From Chitinophaga lutea (GTDB lineage Bacteria > Bacteroidota > Bacteroidia > Chitinophagales > Chitinophagaceae), in contig NZ_RPDH01000002.1 of NCBI RefSeq assembly GCF_003813775.1, positions 2,593,542-2,657,541 of the forward strand: a stretch of DNA of 64,000 nucleotides, written 5' to 3'. The translations under genes were made by a program, and so were the position numbers. Within the stretch, counting starts at the first letter, position 1, and each line of letters starts with the position of its first letter. Under the pieces are notes generated by a model, which was not told the origin of the DNA, ran no database searches, and saw only the letters and a program-made list of their open reading frames with translations. Positions 45,662 to 54,495 of this stretch are shown here, piece after piece.

Positions 45662-45854
45662 TTTCATCAGTTCATTTAGTCTTTTTCAATAGTCTGATGG
45701 AATGTTATTTCATCAGTTCATTTAGTCTTTTTCAGTAGTCTGATGGAATGTTATTTCATCAGTTCATTTAGTCTTTTTCAGTAGTCTGATGGAATGTTAT
45801 TTCATCAGTTCATTTAGTATTTTCCAGTAGTCTGATGGAACATTGTTTCATCAG
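45662..45854 (-). repeat. 46-bp tandem repeat array with a hairpin in each unit, between nuoH and nuoI
   Basis: TTTCATCAG recurs at 45662, 45708, 45754, 45800 and 45846, an exact 46-bp period, with four near-identical full units. At each of the last four copies CTGATGGAA stands five bases before TTTCATCAG, giving a 9-bp stem (one G-U) on a 5-nt loop: stems at 45694-45716, 45740-45762, 45786-45808 and 45832-45854. The nuo transcript therefore carries four hairpins in a row here. The unit also contains T-rich loop sequence CTTTTTC on the plus strand. No protein reads through the array. Confidence 0.95.
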
Positions 45855-45909
45855 CGCTTAATGTCTACTTCAGCGGCGAGATGATTGTTAAGCATCAACG
45901 CCTTATGTT

Positions 45910-46959
45910 TTATCCCTGGCGGTACAAGATCACCGCACCGGTCACCAGCATGTTCAGCAGCGCGAGCGGGATGAGTACATGCCATCCGAGTTTCATCAGC
46001 TGGTCGTAGCGGAAGCGCGGAACAGTCCAGCGTACCCACATGAATATGAAGATGAACACGAATGTTTTCAGGAACAGTGCAAGAATACCCAGGATGGTCA
46101 CCATGTTCGGGCTCAGGCCGAGGCTGTCCATGTAGGGGAATGAATACCCGCCCCAATACAGCGTAGCCATCAGTACGGAACTCATAAACATGTTGATGTA
46201 TTCGGCAAACAGGTAGAAGCCCAGCTTCATGGAAGAATATTCGAGGTGGAAGCCGCCGTTCAGCTCGTTCTCTGCTTCCGGCAGGTCGAACGGCGTACGG
46301 TTACACTCGGCGAATGCGCAGATCAGGAAGATCAGGAAGCCGAGCGGCTGCAGCAGCACATACCAAACGCCTTCGCGCTGTTGTTCCACGATGTCTTTCA
46401 GGCTGAGGGAGCCACTGATCATAAACAGGGCGATCAGGGAAAGCCCCATCGGCAGCTCGTAAGAAATCACCTGCGAGGCACCGCGGCAGGCGGAGAGCAG
46501 GGAGAATTTGTTGTTGGAAGCCCATCCGCCGATCATCACACCGTACACACCCAGGCCGATCACCATCAGTATCCACAGCAGACCGATGTTGACATCCGCC
46601 ACCTGGAGACTGACTTCGCGGCCGGCAATGGTCAGCACATCTCCCCAGGGAATTACCGCACTGGTGAGGCAGGCGGTGAACATGGCGATGGAAGGGCCGA
46701 GCACGAACAGGAAACGGTTGGAGTTGGTGGGAATGATCTCTTCTTTAAAGAACAGCTTGCCACCATCCGCCAGCGGCTGCAGGATACCGAAGGGACCTGC
46801 ACGGTTGGGACCACGGCGGTCCTGGATCCAGGCCGCAACTTTACGTTCGCCGTATGTTTCGTACATGGCAATCAGCAGCGATACAGCAAGCACCGCAGAT
46901 ATGAGCACGATTTTTTCGATAATAAAAGCCCAGTCAATTGCTATATTAAGTAAGGTCAT
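45910..46959 (-). CDS. nuoH: NADH-quinone oxidoreductase subunit H
   Basis: NuoH forms much of the quinone-binding chamber at the junction of the arms of complex I. The 349-residue protein has eight membrane segments with YGERKVAAWIQDRRGPNRAGP at the start of the first loop, the ICAFAECNRTPFDLPEAENEL segment of loop 3, and GFYLFAEYINMFM. Length is normal. It follows nuoG by 8 nt. Confidence 0.96.
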   Translation of the reverse strand: MTLLNIAIDWAFIIEKIVLISAVLAVSLLIAMYETYGERKVAAWIQDRRGPNRAGPFGILQPLADGGKLFFKEEIIPTNSNRFLFVLGPSIAMFTACLTSAVIPWGDVLTIAGREVSLQVADVNIGLLWILMVIGLGVYGVMIGGWASNNKFSLLSACRGASQVISYELPMGLSLIALFMISGSLSLKDIVEQQREGVWYVLLQPLGFLIFLICAFAECNRTPFDLPEAENELNGGFHLEYSSMKLGFYLFAEYINMFMSSVLMATLYWGGYSFPYMDSLGLSPNMVTILGILALFLKTFVFIFIFMWVRWTVPRFRYDQLMKLGWHVLIPLALLNMLVTGAVILYRQG

Positions 46960-46967
46960 ATCTCGCT

Positions 46968-48071
46968 TTATTGAACGCCATTAAGTTTAGGAAAATCGGT
47001 GGAATGGGCAGGGCCGTCGATCTTGCTGAGGTCTACCTTCGGCTGGTTCACTTCACTCACGCTGTGGATGTTCATCAGCAGTTTCGGATCACGGCCGCTC
47101 ATCACTTCTTTGATGGTTTCCTGCGGTTTGTGCACACCTACGTAGTGACCCTGCGAAATAACGCTGTGGCGCGCTACGGTGCGGGGGCCTTCCACCACCC
47201 AGTCTTTCACGTCTTTCTTCTCGAAACGGCAGGTATCGCAGATGAAATCTTCCACTTCACCGTATTTATCTTTTCTCGCAGTCACCCGGAATATCTCATC
47301 GCCGCGCATCCAGAGCACGGTTTTACCGCAGCACTTTTCGTTTTCGCAGTTGCGGTGCGCATCTACCGGTTTGAGGAACCAAACGCGGTTTTTGAAGCGG
47401 GCCGTTCTGTCGGTCAGTGCGCCAACGGGACAAACATCAATCACGTTGCCGATGAAGTCGTTATCGAGGGCGTTTTGGATATAGGTGCCGATCTCGGACG
47501 CCTCGCCGCGGTGGAGTACGCCGTGCTCACGTTTGTTGGTGAGCTGGTCGGCCGTAAACACGCAGCGGTAGCACAGGATGCAACGCGTCATGTGCAGTTT
47601 GATATGATCGCCGATATCGATTTTTTCGAAAGTTCTGCGTTTGAACTCGTAGCGGGTGGCTTCGGCGCCGTGCTCGTAGCTGAGGTCCTGCAGGTCGCAT
47701 TCACCGGCCTGGTCGCACACGGGGCAATCGAGGGGGTGATTGAGGAGCAGGAATTCCACTACGCCTTTGCGGGCGTCGAGCACTTCGGGCGAAGTGATGT
47801 TGGCCACTTCCATCCCGTCCATGACCGTTGTGCGGCAACTGGCCACCAGTTTGGGCATGGGGCGCGGGTCCGCATCGGAGCCTTTGGACACTTTAACGAG
47901 GCAGGTACGGCATTTACCGCCGCTGCCCTGCAGTTTGGAATAATAACACATGGCAGGCGGCACCACATCGCCTCCTATTTTCCTCGCGGCGTTCAGGATG
48001 GTAGTGCCCGGCTCCACCTCTACCGGGATGTTATCGATCGTAACCTTGAATAATTTCTTTTCTTCCGCCAT
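46968..48071 (-). CDS. nuoG: NADH-quinone oxidoreductase subunit G, short form
   Basis: NuoG holds three or more iron-sulfur clusters in the peripheral arm. Starting at 48071 (367 residues; an upstream frame to 48104 adds 11 unlike residues), it has the [2Fe-2S] motif CYYSKLQGSGGKCRTC, the HPLDCPVCDQAGECDLQD motif (His plus three Cys) and CILCYRCV with the later VCPVGAL. A further Cys-rich part follows (CENEKCCGK and CDTCRFEKKD). The large molybdopterin-oxidoreductase-like domain of the roughly 800-900-residue E. coli type is absent. A short NuoG is usual in many Bacteroidota, so this is not a truncation by mutation. Confidence 0.93.
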   Translation of the reverse strand: MAEEKKLFKVTIDNIPVEVEPGTTILNAARKIGGDVVPPAMCYYSKLQGSGGKCRTCLVKVSKGSDADPRPMPKLVASCRTTVMDGMEVANITSPEVLDARKGVVEFLLLNHPLDCPVCDQAGECDLQDLSYEHGAEATRYEFKRRTFEKIDIGDHIKLHMTRCILCYRCVFTADQLTNKREHGVLHRGEASEIGTYIQNALDNDFIGNVIDVCPVGALTDRTARFKNRVWFLKPVDAHRNCENEKCCGKTVLWMRGDEIFRVTARKDKYGEVEDFICDTCRFEKKDVKDWVVEGPRTVARHSVISQGHYVGVHKPQETIKEVMSGRDPKLLMNIHSVSEVNQPKVDLSKIDGPAHSTDFPKLNGVQ

Positions 48072-48126
48072 TGTACTAAAACTTTGCATTCCCCGGAAAG
48101 CCATTCACCGGGAGAAAATGATTGTA

Positions 48127-49494
48127 TTAAACGGCAGCAGCCGCAGCTACTACCGGCAAGGGATCTGCATAATGTGCCAGCCCGAAGTTGCGGCGCTGCG
48201 CTTCTTCCGGGTTGTTCACGTGCCATTCGAACTCGTCACGGAAGTGACGGATGGCAGCGGCTACAGGCCACGCTGCAGCGTCGCCGAGGGGGCAAATGGT
48301 ATTGCCTTCGATCTTGCGCTGGATGTCCCACAGCAGGTCTATATCGCTCATTTTGCCTTTACCGTTCTCGATGTTCATCAGCACACGCTTCATCCAGCCG
48401 GTGCCTTCACGGCACGGGCTGCACTGCCCGCAGCTTTCGTGATGATAGAAACGCGCCAGGCTCAGGGTGTGGCGCACCACGCACTGATCTTCATCCAGCA
48501 CGATAAACCCGCCGGAGCCCATCATGGAACCGGTGGGGAACCCGCCGTCGTTGAGGCTTTCGTACGTCATCATACGCTGTTCGCCTTTGGCCGTTTTCAG
48601 CAGCAGGTTGGCAGGCAGGATGGGCACGGAAGAACCGCCGGGGATACAGGCCTTGAGGCGTTTCCCGTTAGGGATGCCGCCGCAGTATTCTTCAGAATAA
48701 ATAAATTCTTCTACAGAAATCGTCATGTCGATCTCGTACACGCCGGGCTTGTTGATATTGCCGCAGGCGGAGATCAGTTTGGTACCGGTAGATTTGCCGA
48801 TGCCGATTTTGGCATATTCGTCACCTCCGATATTGAGAATGGGCACTACCGCCGCCAGCGTTTCCACGTTGTTCACCACGGTGGGGCATTGCCACAGGCC
48901 TTTAACGGCCGGGAAGGGCGGCTTGATGCGCGGGTTGCCGCGTTTGCCCTCGAGCGATTCGATCAGCGCCGTTTCTTCGCCGCAGATGTAAGCACCCGCA
49001 CCACGCTGTACGTATATGTCGAGATCGAAACCGCTGCCCTGGATGTTTTTACCCAGCCAGCCGTTTTTGTGCGCATCGCGGATAGCCTCTTCCAGGATAT
49101 CGGGAATCCAGGCGTATTCGCCACGGATATAAATGTAAGTGCGGTTGGCGCCGAGGGCATAGCTGGAAATCAGCAGGCCTTCGATCAGCAGATGGGGCAG
49201 GAACTCCATCAGGTAACGGTCTTTAAACGTACCCGGCTCGGATTCGTCCGCGTTGCAAACCAGGTAACGGGGCACGCCTTCCGGTTTGGCCAGAAAGCTC
49301 CATTTGAGGCCGGTTGGGAAACCCGCGCCACCGCGACCGCGCAGGCCGCTCTTTTTCACTTCTTCTGTTACCTGGTCCGGGCTCATGCTCTTCAGGGCTT
49401 TTTCAGCAGCGGCATAACCGCCGTTCTGCCGGTATACGTCGTAATACCGGATGCCTTCTATATGCGCCTTATCTAACAATAATTTACGTCCCAT
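48127..49494 (-). CDS. nuoF: NADH-quinone oxidoreductase subunit F
   Basis: NuoF binds NADH and FMN and holds cluster N3. The 455-residue protein has the flavin and NAD loops GLRGRGGAGFPTGLKW and the ESEPGTFKDR segment, then GAYICGEETALIESLEGKRG split around residues 175-195, and the cluster motif SCGQCSPCREGTGWM (CxxCxxC) with a distant Cys in NTICPLGDAAAWP. Normal length. It follows nuoE by 47 nt. Confidence 0.96.
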   Translation of the reverse strand: MGRKLLLDKAHIEGIRYYDVYRQNGGYAAAEKALKSMSPDQVTEEVKKSGLRGRGGAGFPTGLKWSFLAKPEGVPRYLVCNADESEPGTFKDRYLMEFLPHLLIEGLLISSYALGANRTYIYIRGEYAWIPDILEEAIRDAHKNGWLGKNIQGSGFDLDIYVQRGAGAYICGEETALIESLEGKRGNPRIKPPFPAVKGLWQCPTVVNNVETLAAVVPILNIGGDEYAKIGIGKSTGTKLISACGNINKPGVYEIDMTISVEEFIYSEEYCGGIPNGKRLKACIPGGSSVPILPANLLLKTAKGEQRMMTYESLNDGGFPTGSMMGSGGFIVLDEDQCVVRHTLSLARFYHHESCGQCSPCREGTGWMKRVLMNIENGKGKMSDIDLLWDIQRKIEGNTICPLGDAAAWPVAAAIRHFRDEFEWHVNNPEEAQRRNFGLAHYADPLPVVAAAAAV

Positions 49495-49541
49495 TTTCTC
49501 TTTATATTGGTCTGCCCCGTTGGGGAGCAGGATTGATTTTA

Positions 49542-50039
49542 TTAATTACCGGCCTGTGCACGGCACTCGGCAATAATCTGGTCTACCTTTTCTTTCGTCA
49601 GGTGTTCTTTATAAAATTTACCCAGCTGCATCATCGGTGCATACCCGCAGGCGCCGAGGCATTCCACGGTTTTGAGGGTAAACAGGCCGTCGGGCGTAGT
49701 TTCCCCGTTTCCGATGCCTAGCTTTTCCTTGATGTATGCAATGATGTTGTCGGAGCCATTCAACATACACGGGCCGGTCTGGCATACCTCGAAGAGGTAT
49801 TTACCAACGGGCTTCAGGTTGTACATGGAGTAAAAGGTGGCCACCTCGTACACTTCGATGGACGTGATCTGCAGCAGCGAGGCCACATAGTCCATGGTTT
49901 CCGCACTCAGCCAGCCGCCGAACGATTCCTGCGCCAGGTGCAGCACCGGGATCAAGGCGCTCTTCTGCTTCCCTTCCGGGTAGCGCGCAATGATTTCTTT
50001 TACTTTATTCAGCTTCTCTTCAGAAAATTGAACGGCCAT
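49542..50039 (-). CDS. nuoE: NADH-quinone oxidoreductase subunit E
   Basis: NuoE carries the [2Fe-2S] cluster N1a beside the flavin. The 165-residue thioredoxin-like protein has the four ligands in CQTGPCMLNGSD and CLGACGYAPMMQ (CxxxxC and CxxxC). The N-terminal helical part has KSALIPVLHLAQESFGGWLS. A 215-nt gap before it (50040-50254) shows no gene I can support. Confidence 0.95.
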   Translation of the reverse strand: MAVQFSEEKLNKVKEIIARYPEGKQKSALIPVLHLAQESFGGWLSAETMDYVASLLQITSIEVYEVATFYSMYNLKPVGKYLFEVCQTGPCMLNGSDNIIAYIKEKLGIGNGETTPDGLFTLKTVECLGACGYAPMMQLGKFYKEHLTKEKVDQIIAECRAQAGN

Positions 50040-50254
50040 TTATCAAACGTCTTTTTTATAAACTTCAGAATATTGTGTTCCGGCAGTTGTACTGTCGTCA
50101 GACGGCACTTTGCCAATGCTGTAAAATTGTTGCCCGTGTTTTCAGGCCGGTCCTTACGGAAGGTGGACGATACAGTTACGCCGGCGAACAATCGTATGCA
50201 TATTTAAAAACAAAGAGCTTTCAGGTATAGTACAAATAAAGAACAGGCGCCCGG

Positions 50255-51472
50255 TTATGCATCCAGTTCGCCTGCAATCAGGTTGAGCGAGCTCAGGCAG
50301 ATGATGGCATCGCTCAGCATCGCACCTTTCACCAACTCGGGATATGCCTGGTAGTACACAAAACACGGCCGGCGGAAATGCAGGCGGTAAGGAGAGCGGC
50401 CACCGTCACTGATGAGGTAAAAACCAAGCTCGCCGTTGGCGCCTTCCACCGGGTGGTATAACTCGCCGGGCAGAATGTCCGTCTCACCCATCACGATCTT
50501 AAAGTGGTAGATGAGCGCTTCCATTTTTGTATATACGTCGTCTTTGTCGGGCAGGTAATAGGCCGGCACATCCGCATGGTATACGTGCTCCGGCAGTGTT
50601 TTGATTTTTTCCATGGCCTGGCGGATGATGCTGAGGCTTTGCCACATTTCCGCGTTGCGCACCAGGAATCGGTCGTAAGTATCGCCGGTGGTGCCTACAG
50701 GGATGGAGAATTCAAAATCCTGGTATGAGCAGTACGGGTTAGCCACGCGCACGTCGTAATCGACGCCGGCAGCTCTCAGGTTGGGACCTGTAAAGCCGTA
50801 GTTCATCGCTCTTTCGGCGGTGATGGCGCCCACGCCCTGCGTACGCTCGATGAAAATGCGGTTGCGGGTGAAAAGCGATTCGAACTCTTTCAGTACCGCC
50901 GGATATTCAGCCAGGAATTTTTCGATTTTCTGGAAGGCCACGGGCGTGAAGTTTCTTTCGAAACCGCCTACGCGGCCGATATTGGTAGTGAGGCGGGAAC
51001 CGCAGATCTCTTCATAAATCTCGTACACCAGTTCGCGGTACTGCATCACATACAGGAACCCTGTAAACGCCCCGCTGTCTACCCCGATTACGGAGTTACA
51101 GATCAGGTGGTCTGTAATACGGGCCAGCTCCATGATAATCACGCGCAGGTAGTCTACCCTTTTCGGGGTTTGGATACCCAGGAGTTTTTCCACGGTGAGG
51201 TGCCAGCCGATGTTATTGATAGGTGCAGAACAGTAGTTCAGCCGGTCTGTTAAAGGAGTGATCTGGTAATAGGGCCGGCGCTCTGCAATTTTTTCAAATG
51301 CGCGGTGAATGTATCCCACGGTGGGGGTGGCAGACACGATGCGCTCGCCATCCATCTCCAGCACATTCTGGAACACCCCGTGCGTAGCGGGGTGCGTAGG
51401 TCCCAGGTTGAGCGTGTTGGTTTGCTTCTCTATGGAGCCTTCCGGTAATTTTATATGTTGCTGCTCTGACAT
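50255..51472 (-). CDS. nuoD: NADH-quinone oxidoreductase subunit D
   Basis: NuoD, the 49-kDa-type subunit, lines the quinone site. The 405-residue protein has NLGPTHPATHGVFQNVLEMDGE near the start (with the quinone-site His), YIHRAFEKIAERR, the GFTGPNLRAAGVDYDVR segment and the PIDNIGWHL-like APINNIGWHLTVEKLLG. The end HFRRPCFVYYQAYPELVKGAM and SLNLIAGELDA is typical. It is separate from nuoC, not fused. Confidence 0.96.
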   Translation of the reverse strand: MSEQQHIKLPEGSIEKQTNTLNLGPTHPATHGVFQNVLEMDGERIVSATPTVGYIHRAFEKIAERRPYYQITPLTDRLNYCSAPINNIGWHLTVEKLLGIQTPKRVDYLRVIIMELARITDHLICNSVIGVDSGAFTGFLYVMQYRELVYEIYEEICGSRLTTNIGRVGGFERNFTPVAFQKIEKFLAEYPAVLKEFESLFTRNRIFIERTQGVGAITAERAMNYGFTGPNLRAAGVDYDVRVANPYCSYQDFEFSIPVGTTGDTYDRFLVRNAEMWQSLSIIRQAMEKIKTLPEHVYHADVPAYYLPDKDDVYTKMEALIYHFKIVMGETDILPGELYHPVEGANGELGFYLISDGGRSPYRLHFRRPCFVYYQAYPELVKGAMLSDAIICLSSLNLIAGELDA

Positions 51473-51499
51473 AATCCTAGCTAAATAAAATTCAATTGA

Positions 51500-52021
51500 T
51501 TAAATCCCCACGTTCCCGCCGCGGCCAAACATTTCATCATCTTTGTCCACGCGCGTCTGGTCTTCCAGCGGGAATTCCTTGCGCATCGGGAAGTAGTCCA
51601 TTTCGTCTACGTTCAGGATGCGGACCAGGTTGGGATGGCCAACGAAGTCGACGCCGAAAAAGTCGTAGGTTTCCCGTTCCATCCAGTTGGCGGTAGCGTA
51701 AAGGCTGGTGGCCGTATACACCTGCGGCGTGGTGATGTCGGTAAACACTTTAAAACGGAGGCGCACATTATGTACGAAAGTGTGCAGGTGGTACACTACT
51801 GCCAACTCCTCCCCTTTTTTATCGGGATAATGTACAGCGGTCAGGTCCGACAGAAAACGGAACTGCAGGTCCTCTTCATCATAAAGGAACTGCATCACTT
51901 TGAGGTTGAGCTCTTTAGGCGCGTAAAACGACATCATTCCGAAGGATTCTTCGAAATTTGTGAGCGCATCCCCGAATTTTTCTACCAGCCTGTTTTTTAT
52001 ATGCTCGTTCGTCAAAGACAT
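51500..52021 (-). CDS. nuoC: NADH-quinone oxidoreductase subunit C
   Basis: NuoC, the 30-kDa-type subunit, supports the peripheral arm between NuoD and NuoB. The 173-residue protein has the family core WMERETYDFFGVDFVGHPNLVR and the late DYFPMRKEFPL, with a less conserved N-terminal half. It is 17 nt after nuoB and 27 nt before nuoD. Confidence 0.93.
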   Translation of the reverse strand: MSLTNEHIKNRLVEKFGDALTNFEESFGMMSFYAPKELNLKVMQFLYDEEDLQFRFLSDLTAVHYPDKKGEELAVVYHLHTFVHNVRLRFKVFTDITTPQVYTATSLYATANWMERETYDFFGVDFVGHPNLVRILNVDEMDYFPMRKEFPLEDQTRVDKDDEMFGRGGNVGI

Positions 52022-52038
52022 GTATAAGCTATTAACGT

Positions 52039-52602
52039 TTATTCTATTCCGTATGAGTTCATCAGATCTTTATACCGCTCAGAGTGACGGCGGCGGAGGC
52101 TTTCCTGGCCAACCAGGTCCTGGATGCGCATCACGCCGTCCAGGATAGCTTCCGGGCGGGGCGGGCAGCCGGGCACATACACGTCTACCGGTATTACCTG
52201 GTCTATCCCCTGTAAAACGGAATAGGTATCGAAAATACCGCCGCTGCTGGCGCAGGCGCCAACGGCTATTACCCAGCGGGGCTCCGCCATCTGCAGGTAT
52301 ACCTGGCGTAATACGGGCGCCATTTTTTTGGCGATGGTGCCCATCACCATCAGCAAATCGCACTGGCGGGGCGTGAAACCCAGCCTTTCGGAACCGAAAC
52401 GGGCCAGGTCGTAGTGAGCGGCCATCGTAGCCATAAATTCAATGCCACAGCAGGAAGTGGCGAACGGCAGCGGCCAGATGGAGTTCTTACGGGCAAGGCC
52501 GATCACCTTGTCGAAAGAAGTCGCAAAAAAACCTTCGCCGGTCAGGCCTTCCGGCATTTCCACCAGCTTCACTTTATTATTGAACTGAACAGGACGAGAC
52601 AT
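52039..52602 (-). CDS. nuoB: NADH-quinone oxidoreductase subunit B
   Basis: NuoB holds cluster N2, the last iron-sulfur centre before quinone. The 187-residue protein has the tandem Cys pair in ATSCCGIEFMA, then VMGTIAKKMAPVLRQVY, GACASSGGIFDTY and VPGCPPRPEAI, giving the full set of ligands. Normal length. It follows nuoA. Confidence 0.96.
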   Translation of the reverse strand: MSRPVQFNNKVKLVEMPEGLTGEGFFATSFDKVIGLARKNSIWPLPFATSCCGIEFMATMAAHYDLARFGSERLGFTPRQCDLLMVMGTIAKKMAPVLRQVYLQMAEPRWVIAVGACASSGGIFDTYSVLQGIDQVIPVDVYVPGCPPRPEAILDGVMRIQDLVGQESLRRRHSERYKDLMNSYGIE

Positions 52603-52639
52603 AATCTTTACCCTCCTTAATTAATAGTTAACTTAAAAA

Positions 52640-53035
52640 TTAATCTTCCCAACGCAGCGCGCCCTTCTTGACGATGTAAAAGAACCCGCCCATGAAAAAG
52701 GCCACAAAGGCCACCACGGCAAGGAAACCATCCCACCCGAGCTCCCTGAAATTAACAGCGTACGGGTAGAAAAAGATCACCTCCACGTCGAACAGCACGA
52801 ACAAAATAGCTGTCAGGAAGTACTTCACCGCAACGGGCTGACGGGCGTTGCCCATCTGCTCAATGCCGCTTTCAAAGTTGATCAGCTTGTCTTTGGTTTT
52901 TCGCTTGGGACCGAGTAAGTGTGTGGCAATCATAGTGATTCCAACAAAGCCCAAAGCCGCAATCAGTTGCAAAACGATAGGGAAATAACTGAAAGGAGTG
53001 TTATTAGCAGTCAAAAAATCAGAGGCAAAAAACAT
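52640..53035 (-). CDS. nuoA: NADH-quinone oxidoreductase subunit A
   Basis: NuoA is a three-helix membrane subunit near the quinone chamber. I chose the ATG at 53035 (131 residues). A longer frame to a GTG at 53101 would include the promoter elements at 53066-53096 and is therefore unlikely to be translated. The family core FESGIEQMGNARQPVAVKYFL and AILFVLFDVEVIFFYPYAV (with the key acidic residues) is clear. It is the first gene of the 14-gene operon. Confidence 0.95.
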   Translation of the reverse strand: MFFASDFLTANNTPFSYFPIVLQLIAALGFVGITMIATHLLGPKRKTKDKLINFESGIEQMGNARQPVAVKYFLTAILFVLFDVEVIFFYPYAVNFRELGWDGFLAVVAFVAFFMGGFFYIVKKGALRWED

Positions 53036-53065
53036 AAGCTTCCCAATATAAATTGTCCGAAAGCG

Positions 53066-53096
53066 CAAAAATACTGCAAGTAAAGCATAATTCAAA
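53066..53096 (-). promoter_or_regulatory. Bacteroidota-type promoter of the nuo operon
   Basis: On the minus strand TTTG at 53096-53093 and TATTTTTG at 53073-53066 are exactly 19 nt apart, a full match to TTTG-N19-TAnnTTTG. Transcription should begin near 53059, about 24 nt before the nuoA ATG at 53035. It settles the nuoA start. Confidence 0.85.
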
Positions 53097-53264
53097 TCCA
53101 CGACGACCTAAAATCTAATCTTTTTTTTGTATATGTAATATAATAAGATATGAACGATTGGGTTTCCGTGGTTTCCGGGGACACAAACAATGGTTAAAAC
53201 AGGAAATATGTATCATCATTACCCCAGCTGCTCCGGCGGCCATTCCGAGGCTGCAGGCGGGTAT

Positions 53265-54398
53265 TTATAAGGAACCGTTTTTAAAATAGGCGCCCAGCCA
53301 CTCCTCAATGGCAGCGGCATTCAATTTACTGCCGATAATTGTTCCGCTCGGGTCAAGCAAAAAACTGGCTGGAAAATCCGATACCCCGTACTTTAACCTG
53401 GCAACACTCCGAGTTCTGTCTGTTTCGTACAAATGTACCCAAGGCAACTTTTCTTTGCGCAGGTATGCCAGCCAGTCATCTTTCAAATAGTCCATTGACA
53501 CGCTTATTATTACAAGCCCTTTGTTTTGATATGTTTCCCAGATCCGTCTAAGTATCTGATTTTCAGCATGGCATTTCAAACAATTGCTTAGCCAGAAATC
53601 CAGGACAACGAACTTCCCTCTGAAGCTATCTGAAGTAACTAAAACGCCGCCGGAATCGGGCAACTCAAAGGAGGCTCCCTGTTTTCCGGCCACTGCATTT
53701 CTTTGAGCAACCAGTTTTTGAAAGAACGCCTGTGCGTAACTAAATGATTTCCCTTTAGTTGTCAGCTTTTCGTATAACCGATGTTTGGTGTCTTCATCAA
53801 AATAAGTGGTATACCGGTCCAAAATAAAGCCGGATGCTAAAGAAGAACCATTATTTGTTAAAATACTGTCGTACAGTGGGAGAAGGTAAGGCTGAAGCGG
53901 ATAACGGGAATTTTTGGCCTTGATTATTCCCAGTTCTCTATCACTTTCGGCAATGGCAGTTAATTTGTCAGCCAATTGATTCAGGAAATCGTTCAATACT
54001 TTGTTGGGCGCCGCGCCTGCCACCTTACTGCTGTTAAATTGCTCTTTTGAAGCCTCAATCCGAACAGTACAGGTAGTATCCACAAGAATAGCCAACGGCT
54101 GAAAACCTCCTTTCTTTTTCAATTCGTATGTAGAATACAACAAATACCTGGTTGGACGCAGAAATTCGCATCTGATCTCGAACTTCCCGTGGATAATAAC
54201 AGCCGAATCCGACTGCCTGGTTTCATTGTTGTACAATACGATCTTATAACCATCAAGGTATTTTGATTCACCAATAAACTCACCTTTAAAAGTAATAGTT
54301 TGATTAGCATGGCTATGCCCAACAGCGTTTTGTTGAACCAAAGCCAACATCATCAAAAGAAAAAAAATTGTTACCGAACGTAGTAAGTTCTTCCTCAT
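53265..54398 (-). CDS. TlpA-like thiol-disulfide oxidoreductase with DUF4369-like N-terminal domain
   Basis: The 377-residue protein has a signal peptide (about 1-27). A beta-rich N-terminal part (about 32-130, TITFKGEFIGESKYLDGYKI and HGKFEIRCE) resembles DUF4369. After a helical linker a thioredoxin-like domain follows (about 240-377): GKFVVLDFWLSNCLKCHAEN with the redox pair Cys273-Cys276, VIISVSMD, and the cis-Pro segment GVSDFPASFLLDPSG. Such proteins act in the periplasm on disulfides of exported or cytochrome proteins. It lies next to the cysteine-rich exported protein gene, from which it is separated by a hairpin. The substrate is not known. Confidence 0.85.
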   Translation of the reverse strand: MRKNLLRSVTIFFLLMMLALVQQNAVGHSHANQTITFKGEFIGESKYLDGYKIVLYNNETRQSDSAVIIHGKFEIRCEFLRPTRYLLYSTYELKKKGGFQPLAILVDTTCTVRIEASKEQFNSSKVAGAAPNKVLNDFLNQLADKLTAIAESDRELGIIKAKNSRYPLQPYLLPLYDSILTNNGSSLASGFILDRYTTYFDEDTKHRLYEKLTTKGKSFSYAQAFFQKLVAQRNAVAGKQGASFELPDSGGVLVTSDSFRGKFVVLDFWLSNCLKCHAENQILRRIWETYQNKGLVIISVSMDYLKDDWLAYLRKEKLPWVHLYETDRTRSVARLKYGVSDFPASFLLDPSGTIIGSKLNAAAIEEWLGAYFKNGSL

Positions 54399-54429
54399 GA
54401 TTTCTCAATTTGGAATGGGCAAATGAAAT

Positions 54430-54460
54430 AAGGTTAGCGATCTAACTTATCGCTAACCTT
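54430..54460 (-). terminator. Perfect 11-bp hairpin between the cysteine-rich gene and the TlpA-like gene
   Basis: AAGGTTAGCGA (54430-54440) and TCGCTAACCTT (54450-54460) are exact reverse complements. On the minus strand it is followed by ATTTCATTTG rather than a long T-run, so it may be a weak terminator or an mRNA-end stabiliser between the two genes. Confidence 0.6.
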
Positions 54461-54495
54461 GTTTCCTTAAGAGATGTAAAAAGCGGTTTTAGGGG

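Noticed and set aside
45662..45854. Possible CRISPR array
   Set aside because: The whole 46-bp unit is repeated with almost no variation, so there are no unique spacers, and no cas genes are present.
46968..48071. nuoG as a truncated pseudogene
   Set aside because: The reading frame is intact, cluster ligands are kept, and short NuoG proteins are normal in this phylum.
50009..50191. 60-residue minus-strand frame in the gap between nuoD and nuoE
   Set aside because: It overlaps nuoE, has no family features, and the gap varies little from random composition; a small leader gene is not supported.
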